Shown piece by piece: positions 1 to 8,040 of a DNA stretch of 33,930 nt. Both the position numbers and the translations under genes were made by a program. The stretch comes from an uncultured Alphaproteobacteria bacterium (lineage in GTDB: Bacteria; Pseudomonadota; Alphaproteobacteria; Rhodobacterales; Rhodobacteraceae): assembly GCA_902570265.1 (NCBI GenBank), contig CACFXF010000018.1, forward strand, positions 1 through 33,930. The letters are read 5' to 3'. Position 1 is the first letter of the stretch. The number at the start of each line of letters is the position of its first letter. The notes under the pieces are model-generated. The model was given only the letters and a program-made list of their open reading frames with translations. It was not told the DNA's origin and searched no databases.

Positions 1-573
1 AAGAGCTTCTGTTTCTGTTTCATTAGGAGTTATAAAATCACATAATGTTAAAAATCCATCAGGTAATTTTGTAGCTGGAGCAGGGTTTAAAATAGTTTTT
101 ACATTTGCAGATTTAGCTATTTCTAAACCTTTTTTGGCAGCTTCTAATGGTTGTTCAAGTTGAGTTATGAAAACATCTGCATTAGCAATTAGATCTTTTC
201 TTTTTTCTAGATCTTTTGGGCTTATGTTTGCAGCTGCGCCAGGTGAAATAATTATTGCATTATCTCCTGAATTTTCCTCAATAAAAATGTAAGCCGCACC
301 TGTATAACTACTAAGATCTTCTTCAATATAAGGAGTTACTCCTGATGATTTCCAAGTGTCGATTGCCATTTGACCAAAGTCATCCTTCCCTAAACGGCTT
401 ATCATAGAAACTTTGACACCTAATCTGCCGGCTGCTACAGCTTGGTTAGAGCCCTTACCTCCAGGTCCTAGGGAGAATGAATTCCCTAAAACTGTCTCAC
501 CCATAACAGGCATTCTATCAGCACGATAAGCTGTATCCGCTACAAAAACGCCTAGAATTACTACATGACTCAT
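1..573 (-). CDS. Ribokinase-like PfkB carbohydrate kinase (3' end outside window)
   Basis: This is the N-terminal 191 codons of a PfkB-family kinase, open to the window edge. The start ATG (573-571) gives MSHVVILGVFVADTAYR, followed by the family's glycine-rich substrate-binding segment (GPGGKGSNQA) and a later NPAPATKLPDG segment typical of ribokinases. These kinases phosphorylate a free sugar or nucleoside in the cytosol with ATP. The catalytic GAGD motif would lie beyond the window. The gene follows the FucU-like gene by only 3 bases and is probably co-transcribed with it and the ABC ATPase, so it likely acts on the imported sugar. The substrate cannot be told from the sequence; a nucleoside kinase is possible. 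Confidence 0.9.
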   Translation of the reverse strand, partial: MSHVVILGVFVADTAYRADRMPVMGETVLGNSFSLGPGGKGSNQAVAAGRLGVKVSMISRLGKDDFGQMAIDTWKSSGVTPYIEEDLSSYTGAAYIFIEENSGDNAIIISPGAAANISPKDLEKRKDLIANADVFITQLEQPLEAAKKGLEIAKSANVKTILNPAPATKLPDGFLTLCDFITPNETETEAL

Positions 574-576
574 TTA

Positions 577-1026
577 CTAATTTTCCTCCGGACCAATTAC
601 TCCTTTTCGAAAAGCAAAGCATCCATAAAAACGACGCTCACCAGTTTGTATAACAGCGTATGCTTTTTTAGCTCTTTCATAAAATGCATAACGTTCAATT
701 GATATCATTGGGTTTGGTCCACCTGCTGTACTTACTTCTGACTGTACCTCACTCATAACTGGAAGAATTGAATTAGGCTCTCCCACTACTTCCATTCTAC
801 CAGCAGCATCATCAACAAAAGTATCTAAAGGGTAAACTGATAAAACAGCTTTTACAACTTCAGCAGCAGGTGCGTCTATTCTTAAAAGATCACCCAACAC
901 GGTTTCTCTCGCAATACTATCAGATGGGAAATTGGTATCAGCAATAATTAAATCATCACCATGTCCCATTGCTCTTAGCGTATAAAGAACATCAGCATTC
1001 AAAAGACTATTTATCCCTTTTAACAT
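577..1026 (-). CDS. fucU: FucU/RbsD-family sugar mutarotase, FucU-like
   Basis: The 149-residue product matches the FucU branch of the RbsD/FucU family, whose E. coli member has 140 residues and interconverts the alpha and beta anomers of L-fucose. The N-terminus MLKGINSLLNADVL, the MGHGDDL segment with the likely catalytic His22, and the C-terminal RYAFYERAKKAYAVIQTGER block are all FucU-like. I chose the ATG at 1026 because AAGGA lies about 7 bases upstream. A longer frame from 1092 would overlap the ATPase gene and adds residues that do not look like FucU. The gene sits between the ABC ATPase and a ribokinase-like gene, so the anomer it makes probably feeds the kinase or a dehydrogenase. 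Ribose or another sugar is possible. Confidence 0.85.
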   Translation of the reverse strand: MLKGINSLLNADVLYTLRAMGHGDDLIIADTNFPSDSIARETVLGDLLRIDAPAAEVVKAVLSVYPLDTFVDDAAGRMEVVGEPNSILPVMSEVQSEVSTAGGPNPMISIERYAFYERAKKAYAVIQTGERRFYGCFAFRKGVIGPEEN

Positions 1027-1060
1027 ATTAATTATCCTTCCAAACTTAAATTTATTTATA

Positions 1061-2125
1061 TTAGTATATACGCAACTTATTTTCATAATCAAAAATATGA
1101 ATTGAACTTTGATCAGTGGTTAGTTTAACATCTTGCCCAGGACTGTAGTTTTCTCTTTCTCTTATGACGCAGGTTAAATCTTGATCGTTTGCACGAAGCA
1201 AAAGGTGTGTTTCAGAACCAGTTGGTTCAACAACTGCAATTTTCGCAGGAATTCCATTTTTAGAAGGAAATAGATATTCTGGTCTTATGCCAATTATTAT
1301 TTTTTGGCCATTTTCTAATTCTTTAACATTTGGTAAATTAATTTTTGTACCAGCAACTTGTAACTTATAACTATTATTTTTTATTTCCACAGTCCCTTCA
1401 ATCATATTCATTGCAGGTGATCCAATAAAACTTGCTACAAAAGTATTAGCGGGTTTGTCATAAACTTCCAAAGGACTTCCGGTTTGTTCAATATAACCAT
1501 CTTTCATGACTACAATTTTGTCTGCCATTGTCATAGCTTCTATCTGATCATGGGTAACATAAATTGTAGTAGAGTTCAGTCTCTGTTGTAATTCTCTAAT
1601 TTCTGCACGCATCTGTACACGCAATTTTGCATCGAGATTAGACAATGGTTCGTCAAATAAAAAAACTTGAGGGTCACGTACAATAGCACGCCCCATAGCT
1701 ACCCTCTGTCTTTGGCCACCAGATAAAGCACGTGGATATCTTTTGAGATAGGGGGTCAAACCTAATATTTCTGCGGCTTGATTTACTCTATTAGCGATAT
1801 CATTTTTACTCAAACCCTTCATTTTGAGTGAAAAAGCCATGTTATCATTTACAGTTTTATGAGGATAAAGAGCATAATTTTGAAATACCATTGCTATGTC
1901 CCTTTGAGAGGGTGGTAGATTATTTACTATACTTTTACCAATCATTATGTCTCCTGAGGAAATCCCTTCTAAACCAGCAATCATCCTCAAGAGGGTTGAT
2001 TTACCACACCCAGAAGGTCCTACTAGAACAACAAACTCACCATCTCCAATATCTACATCTAAGCCATGGATTACTTCTGTATTACCATAGGATTTAAAAA
2101 GGTTACGTATTTTTACTTCTGCCAT
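1061..2125 (-). CDS. Sugar ABC transporter ATP-binding protein (MalK/UgpC type)
   Basis: This 354-residue ATPase powers a carbohydrate importer. Walker A GPSGCGKST lies at residues 36-44, the signature LSGGQRQR starts at about 134, Walker B VFLFDEP is at 154-160, and the switch His is at about 192 (YVTHDQ). The remaining 120 or so residues form the OB-fold regulatory domain typical of MalK, UgpC and MsmK. It is transcribed away from the binding-protein and permease genes at 2308-6048 and shares their upstream region, so it is the probable partner of those permeases. FucU and a ribokinase follow on the same strand. The start ATG is preceded by an AGGAGAA ribosome site. Confidence 0.95.
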   Translation of the reverse strand: MAEVKIRNLFKSYGNTEVIHGLDVDIGDGEFVVLVGPSGCGKSTLLRMIAGLEGISSGDIMIGKSIVNNLPPSQRDIAMVFQNYALYPHKTVNDNMAFSLKMKGLSKNDIANRVNQAAEILGLTPYLKRYPRALSGGQRQRVAMGRAIVRDPQVFLFDEPLSNLDAKLRVQMRAEIRELQQRLNSTTIYVTHDQIEAMTMADKIVVMKDGYIEQTGSPLEVYDKPANTFVASFIGSPAMNMIEGTVEIKNNSYKLQVAGTKINLPNVKELENGQKIIIGIRPEYLFPSKNGIPAKIAVVEPTGSETHLLLRANDQDLTCVIRERENYSPGQDVKLTTDQSSIHIFDYENKLRIY

Positions 2126-2200
2126 AAAAAATTCTCCTAGTAAAAAATAACCTAACTAATCAATACTGTCTATATATGAAAAATCTATTTATTGATAAGC

Positions 2201-2229
2201 TTGACAAAACAGATCTACACTGAAATTAT
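2201..2229 (+). promoter_or_regulatory. Candidate sigma70-type promoter for the binding-protein operon
   Basis: A consensus -35 box TTGACA (2201-2206) is followed after 17 bases by AATTAT (2224-2229), which matches the -10 consensus at four of six positions. It points toward the binding-protein gene at 2308 and lies within the 182-base divergent region shared with the ATPase gene. No operator for a known regulator is recognisable there. Confidence 0.5.
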
Positions 2230-2307
2230 TTTACTATTAAAGTATCATCAGGAAATTAAATATTCCTTTTATTTTCCTGTTTTAACATAATTTGGGAGAA
2301 AAACTGT

Positions 2308-3942
2308 ATGAAAGTAGAACTTTATAATCACATAGTTCGAAACGGATTAACAAGAAGAACTATGCTTAAAGGTGCTGCCAGTACCGCTGCTTTAGCAGCT
2401 ATGGGAGGCGCCGTACCGGCACTAGCAGATGGCCATTCTGCATTACGTGCTGCTATTATGAAAATTCCTGGTGTTGGAATGGGATCTCCAGGTGATGCTG
2501 AGTGGCAAAAAGTTGGAGAAATGTGTTTAGGTCCTGTTAAAGATCGTGTAAAACCAGGTGAGTTTAAAGGAGTAGAGCTCACTTTTATGGGTTTGAACAA
2601 TCAAAACCTACATAATTTTTTATTTAGGGGATTTTTAAAACCTTGGGAAGCTTATACAGGTGCTAAGATTAATTGGATAGATTTAGCACAAGCTGATTAT
2701 AATCCTAGATTACAGCAATCAATTGCTACAAAAACTGTTGATTTTGATATTATTGAAATGGGGGCACCGTTTGAAGGTGATACAGCTGGACAGGGGCTTT
2801 TGAATGAAATGCCAGATTGGGTAAAAGACCAGATTGATTATGATGATTTGGTTGGTTACTTACAACCTCCTGTAGGAACATGGGATGGTAAAGCCTATCG
2901 AATCAACATTGATGGTGATTGTCATACATTTTGTTATAGAACTGATTATTTCGGGTCTGGATCAATAACAGGAAGAGCAAATCCTCCTAAAACCTGGCAA
3001 GAAGTAAATCAAATATCAAAAGATGTTGTGGGCAAAACTGATCCTTTGACTGGGCTTCCAGCACATGGATTTTTAGATCCATTAAAGGGTTGGGGCGGTT
3101 TTGGTATGTACTTTCTTACTGATAGAGCTGGTCCATATGTAAAACACCCAGATGATCCAGCATTCTTATTTGATATAGATACTATGAAGCCTAGGATCAA
3201 CAACCCTGGTTGGGTTCAAGCAATACAAGATGTCATGGATCTTATAAAAATTGACGGAGCTTACCCTGCAGATCAAATTAACGCAGATCCAGGTACTACT
3301 GGTTTCCAACAGTTTTTAGCAGGAACAGGTTCTATGCTTACTTGGTGGGGTGATATTGGGTCTAATGCTAGAACTAATGATTCATCTGTAATTGGCGACG
3401 TTGTAGGTTTTAGCATGATACCTGGATCGGATAAGGTCTATAATTCTAAAAAAGGTGCCTGGGAAAATAACTATAATGAAGCTCCAAATAATGCTTATCT
3501 TGGATGGGGTGTTTATGTAACTAACCGGGTTGAAGGTGATAGCAAAAAGCGTAAAGCTGCATGGTCTGCTGCTGCACATATTGGAGGAAAAGATATTTCA
3601 TTATGGACATCAGCCTATCCGTCTGGTTTTCAACCATACAGAAATTCACACTTTGTTTATGATGAGTGGGAAGCTGCCGGATATGACCGAGCATTTATAG
3701 AAGATTATCTTGGATCAAATCTTGATACATATAATCATCCAAATTCTCTAAATGAACCTAGAATACCTGGAATTTTCCAGTACTATTCTGTAGCTGAGGA
3801 TGAGTTAGCAAAGGGCTTTGCTGGCCAATATGGTTCAGCTCAGGAAACTGCAGATGCTATTGCTGCAGCATGGGAAAAAATTACAGACTCAATTGGTCGA
3901 GAAAGTCAAATTAAGCTTTATAAAGCTTCAATGGGTCTCTAA
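2308..3942 (+). CDS. Sugar ABC transporter substrate-binding protein, Tat-exported
   Basis: This 544-residue protein is a family-1 type extracellular solute-binding protein, longer than the usual 420-450 residues. The N-terminus has a twin-arginine signal (TRRTMLKG, Arg16-Arg17), a hydrophobic alanine-rich stretch, and a likely cut after VPALA at about residue 40. This suggests folded export to the periplasm, where it would capture the sugar. The start ATG has GGGAG nine bases upstream. Two permease genes follow, and the ATPase is divergent. A GNRA-loop hairpin with a U-tract lies between this gene and the first permease, so the protein is probably made in excess over the membrane parts. The substrate is unknown; L-fucose or a related sugar is inferred only from the neighbours. 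Confidence 0.93.
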   Translation: MKVELYNHIVRNGLTRRTMLKGAASTAALAAMGGAVPALADGHSALRAAIMKIPGVGMGSPGDAEWQKVGEMCLGPVKDRVKPGEFKGVELTFMGLNNQNLHNFLFRGFLKPWEAYTGAKINWIDLAQADYNPRLQQSIATKTVDFDIIEMGAPFEGDTAGQGLLNEMPDWVKDQIDYDDLVGYLQPPVGTWDGKAYRINIDGDCHTFCYRTDYFGSGSITGRANPPKTWQEVNQISKDVVGKTDPLTGLPAHGFLDPLKGWGGFGMYFLTDRAGPYVKHPDDPAFLFDIDTMKPRINNPGWVQAIQDVMDLIKIDGAYPADQINADPGTTGFQQFLAGTGSMLTWWGDIGSNARTNDSSVIGDVVGFSMIPGSDKVYNSKKGAWENNYNEAPNNAYLGWGVYVTNRVEGDSKKRKAAWSAAAHIGGKDISLWTSAYPSGFQPYRNSHFVYDEWEAAGYDRAFIEDYLGSNLDTYNHPNSLNEPRIPGIFQYYSVAEDELAKGFAGQYGSAQETADAIAAAWEKITDSIGRESQIKLYKASMGL

Positions 3943-3963
3943 ATTTGACCAATATAATTTGTT

Positions 3964-3999
3964 GGATCGGTATGGAAACATGCCGGTCCTTATTTTTTT
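3964..3999 (+). terminator. Intra-operon stem-loop with U-tract after the binding-protein gene
   Basis: An 11-bp stem (3964-3974 pairing with 3979-3989, including two G-U pairs) closes a GAAA tetraloop. It is followed by TTATTTTTTT at 3990-3999. It starts 21 bases after the binding-protein stop and ends before the permease ribosome site. It has the form of an intrinsic terminator but lies inside the presumed operon, so partial termination or 3'-end protection of the upstream mRNA is likely. Confidence 0.8.
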
Positions 4000-4017
4000 A
4001 ATAAGGAAAAGTCATCT

Positions 4018-5127
4018 TTGAGCTTATCTGAAGGTAATTACCTCCACATTGTTATGCCAGACCAAATATCTCTAAGGAGAAGAAATTTTGGTCGTTTTAT
4101 AATTTGGGGTTCTGCAATATTCCTGATATTAACTGTTTTATTGCAATCCCTTGATCAAACAAATTTTTTGACTTTTGGTTTTGAAAATTGGCGTCCTACA
4201 CTATATGCGTATTTACTTTGGGCATTTTGTTTATGTCTGGGGCAGGTAATATTATATGGTGAACAGGGTAAAAGACGGTTATTTATATTACCCGCGGTTC
4301 TTTTTGTAATTTCTGTTGTTATTTTTCCCTTGATATTTGCTCTAGGTATAGCTTTTTCAAGTTGGAATCTTTCCTCTCCTGATGGGAGGCAATTTAATGG
4401 TCTAGCTAATGTATATCAAATGTGGGCTGATCCATTTTATTGGAATGCCTTAAAAAATATGATCTATTATACTCTTGCAATTCTAGTAGAGTATGTCATT
4501 GCCTTTGGTTTAGCACTTCTTTTGAACACTCAAATCAAAGCTCGTAAATTTTTTCGTGTAGCTTTTTTAATGCCTTTAATGCTGTCCCCAGTTGCAGTTA
4601 GTTGGATGATAGGAAAATCAATGCTAGAGGCAAGGTTTGGTCCTATTTCTCGTCTTGCTAGAGAGTTAGGTTGGGAAAACCCCTCCTTTTTTGGAAGCCA
4701 TGAAATGGCACGCTCAGTTATTATGATGATGGATGCGTGGACTTTTATACCTTTAATGATGATTATGATTTTAGCAGGTTTACAGGCTATTCCAAAAGAG
4801 ATGCATGAAGCAGCAGACGTTGATGGAGCACCACCTTGGAAAAAATTTTGGGAAATTACTTTTCCTTTAATGTTACCTGTGTCAATAACTGCAATTTTAA
4901 TTAGGATTATTTTTAAGCTGAAATTAGCAGATATTATAATCAATGTCACTTCAGGAGGTCCTGGAGGAGCTACTGATAGTGTGACTAGTTTTATATTTAG
5001 AGAATACAGAGATCGTTCGAATGTAGGTTATGGAACTTTTTTAGCTATTTTTTATTTAATCATAATAGTAATTTTAATGACAATTTTGATCAAAATTGCT
5101 GATAAATGGATGAAACCCAGGTATTAA
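4018..5127 (+). CDS. Sugar ABC transporter permease, MalF/UgpA-like, with extended N-terminus
   Basis: This inner-membrane permease (369 residues) carries the importer coupling loop EMHEAADVDGAPPWKKFW near residue 260, which contacts the ATPase. Hydrophobic spans cover most of the protein. Two extra ones, at about residues 24-45 and 61-82, precede the usual MalF-type start at about residue 85, making it longer than the common 290-310 residues. The chosen start is TTG at 4018 with AAGGAAAA about 8 bases upstream; an in-frame ATG at 4054 has no good ribosome site. The second permease begins 3 bases after its stop, so the two are co-translated or nearly so. Confidence 0.92.
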   Translation: MSLSEGNYLHIVMPDQISLRRRNFGRFIIWGSAIFLILTVLLQSLDQTNFLTFGFENWRPTLYAYLLWAFCLCLGQVILYGEQGKRRLFILPAVLFVISVVIFPLIFALGIAFSSWNLSSPDGRQFNGLANVYQMWADPFYWNALKNMIYYTLAILVEYVIAFGLALLLNTQIKARKFFRVAFLMPLMLSPVAVSWMIGKSMLEARFGPISRLARELGWENPSFFGSHEMARSVIMMMDAWTFIPLMMIMILAGLQAIPKEMHEAADVDGAPPWKKFWEITFPLMLPVSITAILIRIIFKLKLADIIINVTSGGPGGATDSVTSFIFREYRDRSNVGYGTFLAIFYLIIIVILMTILIKIADKWMKPRY

Positions 5128-5130
5128 AGC

Positions 5131-6048
5131 ATGAATAAACAGATTTTCCATGATACCGCTAAAGATTTATCTTTTAAACCAAATTGGATGTTTAACAGAT
5201 TAATAATATATGGGATATTAATTATATGGGCTTTTATTTGTTTATTCCCAATATATTGGACGATAACTACAACATTTAAAGCAGCACCAGACGTCATGAA
5301 AGGTAATATTATCCCTTGGTGGGATTTTACACCTAAGTGGTTAGGTCTCAAATCCTTGGGATTATCACCAAATACTATATTTGTTGAAAATACTGTTCGT
5401 GAAGAATTTTTAAAAAGATTTTGGAATTCAACAATTATTGCTTTTAGTTCATCCACAATTGCAGTGGCTTTAGGGAGTTGTACTGCTTATGGTTTAAGTA
5501 GGTTTAGTTATCGGTTTGGGTTCATGCGAAACTCAGATATTTCTTTTTTCTTTTTATCGCAATTAATTTTACCTCCTGTTGTATTAGCTTTACCTTTTTT
5601 GGTTTTATATAAAGAGTTAGCTCTTTTAGACACCAGAATAGGATTAATTGCTCTTTATACTTTAACAGTTTTACCAATAGTTATATGGATTATGCGTGAC
5701 CAATTTGGATCAATACCTGTAGAATTAGAAGAAGCAGCTCTTGTAGATGGTCTTTCATTATGGAAGGCTTTTATTACAATTATTTTGCCAATTGCTCTAC
5801 CTGGGATAATAGCTGCTTTTATAATTTCACTAGTATTAACTTGGAATGAGTATTTTTTTGCGGCTCTACTAACCTCTTCACATGCCAAAACTTTACCTGT
5901 TATGGTTGCTAGCCAAACTGGTTCTCAAGGCATTGCTTGGTGGTCAATGGCTGCTTTATCATTTGCTGCTATCTTACCACTGGTTATAATTGGAATAATT
6001 TTAGAAAAATTTATAATAAAAGGGATGGCTGCTGGTGCTGTCAAATAA
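5131..6048 (+). CDS. Sugar ABC transporter permease, MalG/UgpE-like
   Basis: This is the second membrane subunit of the importer (305 residues). The first hydrophobic span is near residues 25-45 (YGILIIWAFICLFPIYW), then a periplasmic loop of about 60 residues, then the permease core. The coupling loop ELEEAALVDGLSLWKAF lies near residue 195. It begins 3 bases after the first permease gene and ends the rightward operon. The next genes come from the other strand, with only 22 bases between stops. Confidence 0.94.
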   Translation: MNKQIFHDTAKDLSFKPNWMFNRLIIYGILIIWAFICLFPIYWTITTTFKAAPDVMKGNIIPWWDFTPKWLGLKSLGLSPNTIFVENTVREEFLKRFWNSTIIAFSSSTIAVALGSCTAYGLSRFSYRFGFMRNSDISFFFLSQLILPPVVLALPFLVLYKELALLDTRIGLIALYTLTVLPIVIWIMRDQFGSIPVELEEAALVDGLSLWKAFITIILPIALPGIIAAFIISLVLTWNEYFFAALLTSSHAKTLPVMVASQTGSQGIAWWSMAALSFAAILPLVIIGIILEKFIIKGMAAGAVK

Positions 6049-6070
6049 ATTAGTACTTTAATTAAGAAAA

Positions 6071-7153
6071 TTATCTATTCAAATCTATTTTTCCATCTAT
6101 ATTATCTAAAACCTCTCCTAACAATTTCGTAAGTTGGATTAAATCATTTAAATCGCAAATCTCAAGTGAAGAATGAGAATAACGCAGAGGAAACCCTACA
6201 TCTATACATGCAACACCCTTCCCAACTAATTGTACGTAAGATAGATCTGTAAGTGCGCCACTATGAGCACTTTTTTGAAGAGGAATTTTATTTTGAAGTG
6301 CAGTTTTTTCAAAAAGTTTCACAAGGGCAGGGTGTGGGATTACACCATTTAAAGTACCTCTGCCATGAAATGAAAATAAACTAATTGCGGGTCCTTTACC
6401 TAAGCTTATATTTCCTCTATCTCTCATATCAGGGGTATCAGTTGCTAAAATTAAATCTAATTGAATAGCAATTTCAGGCAATAATTGCTGGGCGAGAGGT
6501 ATTACTCCCCTTAAATTAAACTCTTCTTGTACACTGAATACTAAGTTTACAGGTGGACCTTTTTTTCTAAGTGATAACTTTTCTGCAATTTCTATTGCTA
6601 TGGCACAACCTGCTCTGTCATCAATGCTAGTACCAGCAATTCTTTCATTACTTAATTCCTCAACTGTTGGTTTATAAACAACAGGAGAACCAATATTTAT
6701 TCCTAGGTTTATTACTTCTTCAAAAGTATCAACGCCAACATCAATGTATAAATCTTTATAAGGCACAACGTTATATTTTTCATCCTGTTGGGTGGCGTGG
6801 TGACTTTTATTAGCTATAATTCCAAAAATTTCACTACCATTTTCTAGAGGGAATATAACAGCTTGAGAAGCAAGGGCTTTCTCTGGTACTCCTCCTAATC
6901 TTTCAATTCTTATAAACCCATTTTTTTTAATTTTACGAACTACGAAACCAATTTGGTCCATATGCGTAAATAACATAATGTTAGGTCCTTCCCCTGGGAA
7001 ACTTACCCATAAATTTCCCATTACGTCTTTTTTTGGAAGTAATCCTAATTCTTTCAGCTTATTTGAAATATGGTTGCAAACTCTATTTTCATGTCCAGAT
7101 AAGCCTGGCAGCATCATTAACTCAATTAAATTATTGTAGATTTTATTTTTCAT
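6071..7153 (-). CDS. M42-family metallo-aminopeptidase-like protein (SgcX/FrvX type)
   Basis: The 360-residue protein has the full M42 co-catalytic metal set: His64 in FTHMDQIGF, Asp179 in GTSIDDRAGCA, Glu210-Glu211 in VQEEF, Asp239 in ATDTPD and His327 in FPLRYSHSS. Members are cytosolic, often dodecameric, aminopeptidases. Some are encoded in sugar operons (sgcX, frvX in E. coli) with unknown function. Its ATG overlaps the stop of the BtpA-family gene by one base, so the two form a translationally coupled pair. The sugar-import neighbourhood suggests a role on a glycopeptide or modified sugar, but that is inference; ordinary peptide turnover is the alternative. Confidence 0.9.
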   Translation of the reverse strand: MKNKIYNNLIELMMLPGLSGHENRVCNHISNKLKELGLLPKKDVMGNLWVSFPGEGPNIMLFTHMDQIGFVVRKIKKNGFIRIERLGGVPEKALASQAVIFPLENGSEIFGIIANKSHHATQQDEKYNVVPYKDLYIDVGVDTFEEVINLGINIGSPVVYKPTVEELSNERIAGTSIDDRAGCAIAIEIAEKLSLRKKGPPVNLVFSVQEEFNLRGVIPLAQQLLPEIAIQLDLILATDTPDMRDRGNISLGKGPAISLFSFHGRGTLNGVIPHPALVKLFEKTALQNKIPLQKSAHSGALTDLSYVQLVGKGVACIDVGFPLRYSHSSLEICDLNDLIQLTKLLGEVLDNIDGKIDLNR

Positions 7154-7963
7154 TAACTTCTAAATTTATTTACTATATTCATAAACTCTATAGCACGTTC
7201 AGGATTAACAGGTTTCCAAGTATCACCATCCTCTTTTAAAGATGACCCAACAATACATCCATCCGCAGTTGTTAATACTTGAGTTACTGTATCATGCTTA
7301 ACACCAGTATTAGCTAATACAGGTGTATTTGGTAATGCTTTTTTTACCGATATTAAGTCATTTATTGAAGCTGCTTCTCCAGTTATTTGGCCACTTACTA
7401 AAATTGCATCAGGTAAGGAAGAAAATACAACACTTCTTGCTCTGTCTGATAAAGATCTTCTATCTTGGGAGTATGCAAATTCTGCAGAAACATTAAAAAA
7501 TAAAAGCATTTCTTCGCTACCCAAATTTTTTCTATATCTTAGCGCTTTTCCTGCATCTGGTACCCAAATACCCATATCTGAAGAATAAGTGCCTGTAAAA
7601 ATCTCTCGAACGAAATTAGCTTTTGTTGCAGTACCCAAGGCAATTGTTGCCATTGGATCCCAAAGCATATCTACCCCAAAAGGTATTTTAATCTCTTTTT
7701 TTCAATTCACCAATAATATATGCAGCAGCAGCAGTTGATGCGGTGTCCACAGTCAGTTGATAGGGGCGGTCATTTTCATTTCCAAACATTATTGCATCAA
7801 ATTTAGCTGTTTGTAGTGCTTCTAAATCTTTTTTGGCCTCTTTTATTAATCCAGTAATGCCACTTTCTTTATTATAAAGAGGAGAGCCTGGTAACGCACC
7901 TAAATGCACCATTGCGATTATAGGCTTTTTTGTTCCAAAAAGTTTATAGAATCTATCTTCCAA
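7153..7963 (-). pseudogene. BtpA/SgcQ-family TIM-barrel protein, interrupted by a one-base frameshift
   Basis: Two adjacent frames together make one BtpA-family protein of about 270 residues. The N-terminal part (7963-7688) begins with a TTG start, backed by AAGGGAG 7 bases upstream, and reads MEDRFYKLFGTKKPIIAMVH. The C-terminal part (to 7153) contains LWDPMATIALGTATKANF and VREIFTGTYSSDMG. The break is at a run of seven A on the coding strand (7696-7702). With six A the frame continues as ELKKEIKIPFGVDMLWDP, which looks like intact family sequence. All else is preserved. BtpA was named from photosystem I assembly in cyanobacteria; SgcQ is its sugar-operon relative, function unknown. The M42 gene follows directly. 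Sequencing error, recent decay or slippage decoding are all possible. Confidence 0.82.
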
Positions 7964-8040
7964 AAAAGAACTCCCTTACAAATATAATTTAACTATTTAA
8001 TTCTGGTCAGGCAAAGGAAAAATGATTAGCATCTAGATAT

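Noticed and set aside
1027-1092. Longer start for the FucU-like protein at 1092
   Set aside because: It would overlap the ATPase gene end, adds 22 residues unlike the family, and the inner ATG has a clear AAGGA ribosome site.
4530-4949. Antisense frame of 139 codons inside the first permease gene
   Set aside because: It lies wholly opposite a clear permease gene, has no ribosome site or family resemblance, and reflects codon bias on the other strand. Other frames nested in real genes were dropped for the same reason.
7690-7710. Programmed -1 frameshift at the A7 run of the BtpA-family gene
   Set aside because: A -1 slip leads to a TAG within nine codons and does not reach the downstream frame. 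Only a +1 shift or loss of one A would.
8022-8036. Tiny leader frame (ATG ATT AGC ATC TAG) with AAAGGA upstream of the aldo/keto reductase
   Set aside because: Four codons, no regulatory residues or attenuator hairpin, and out of frame with the enzyme; most likely chance.
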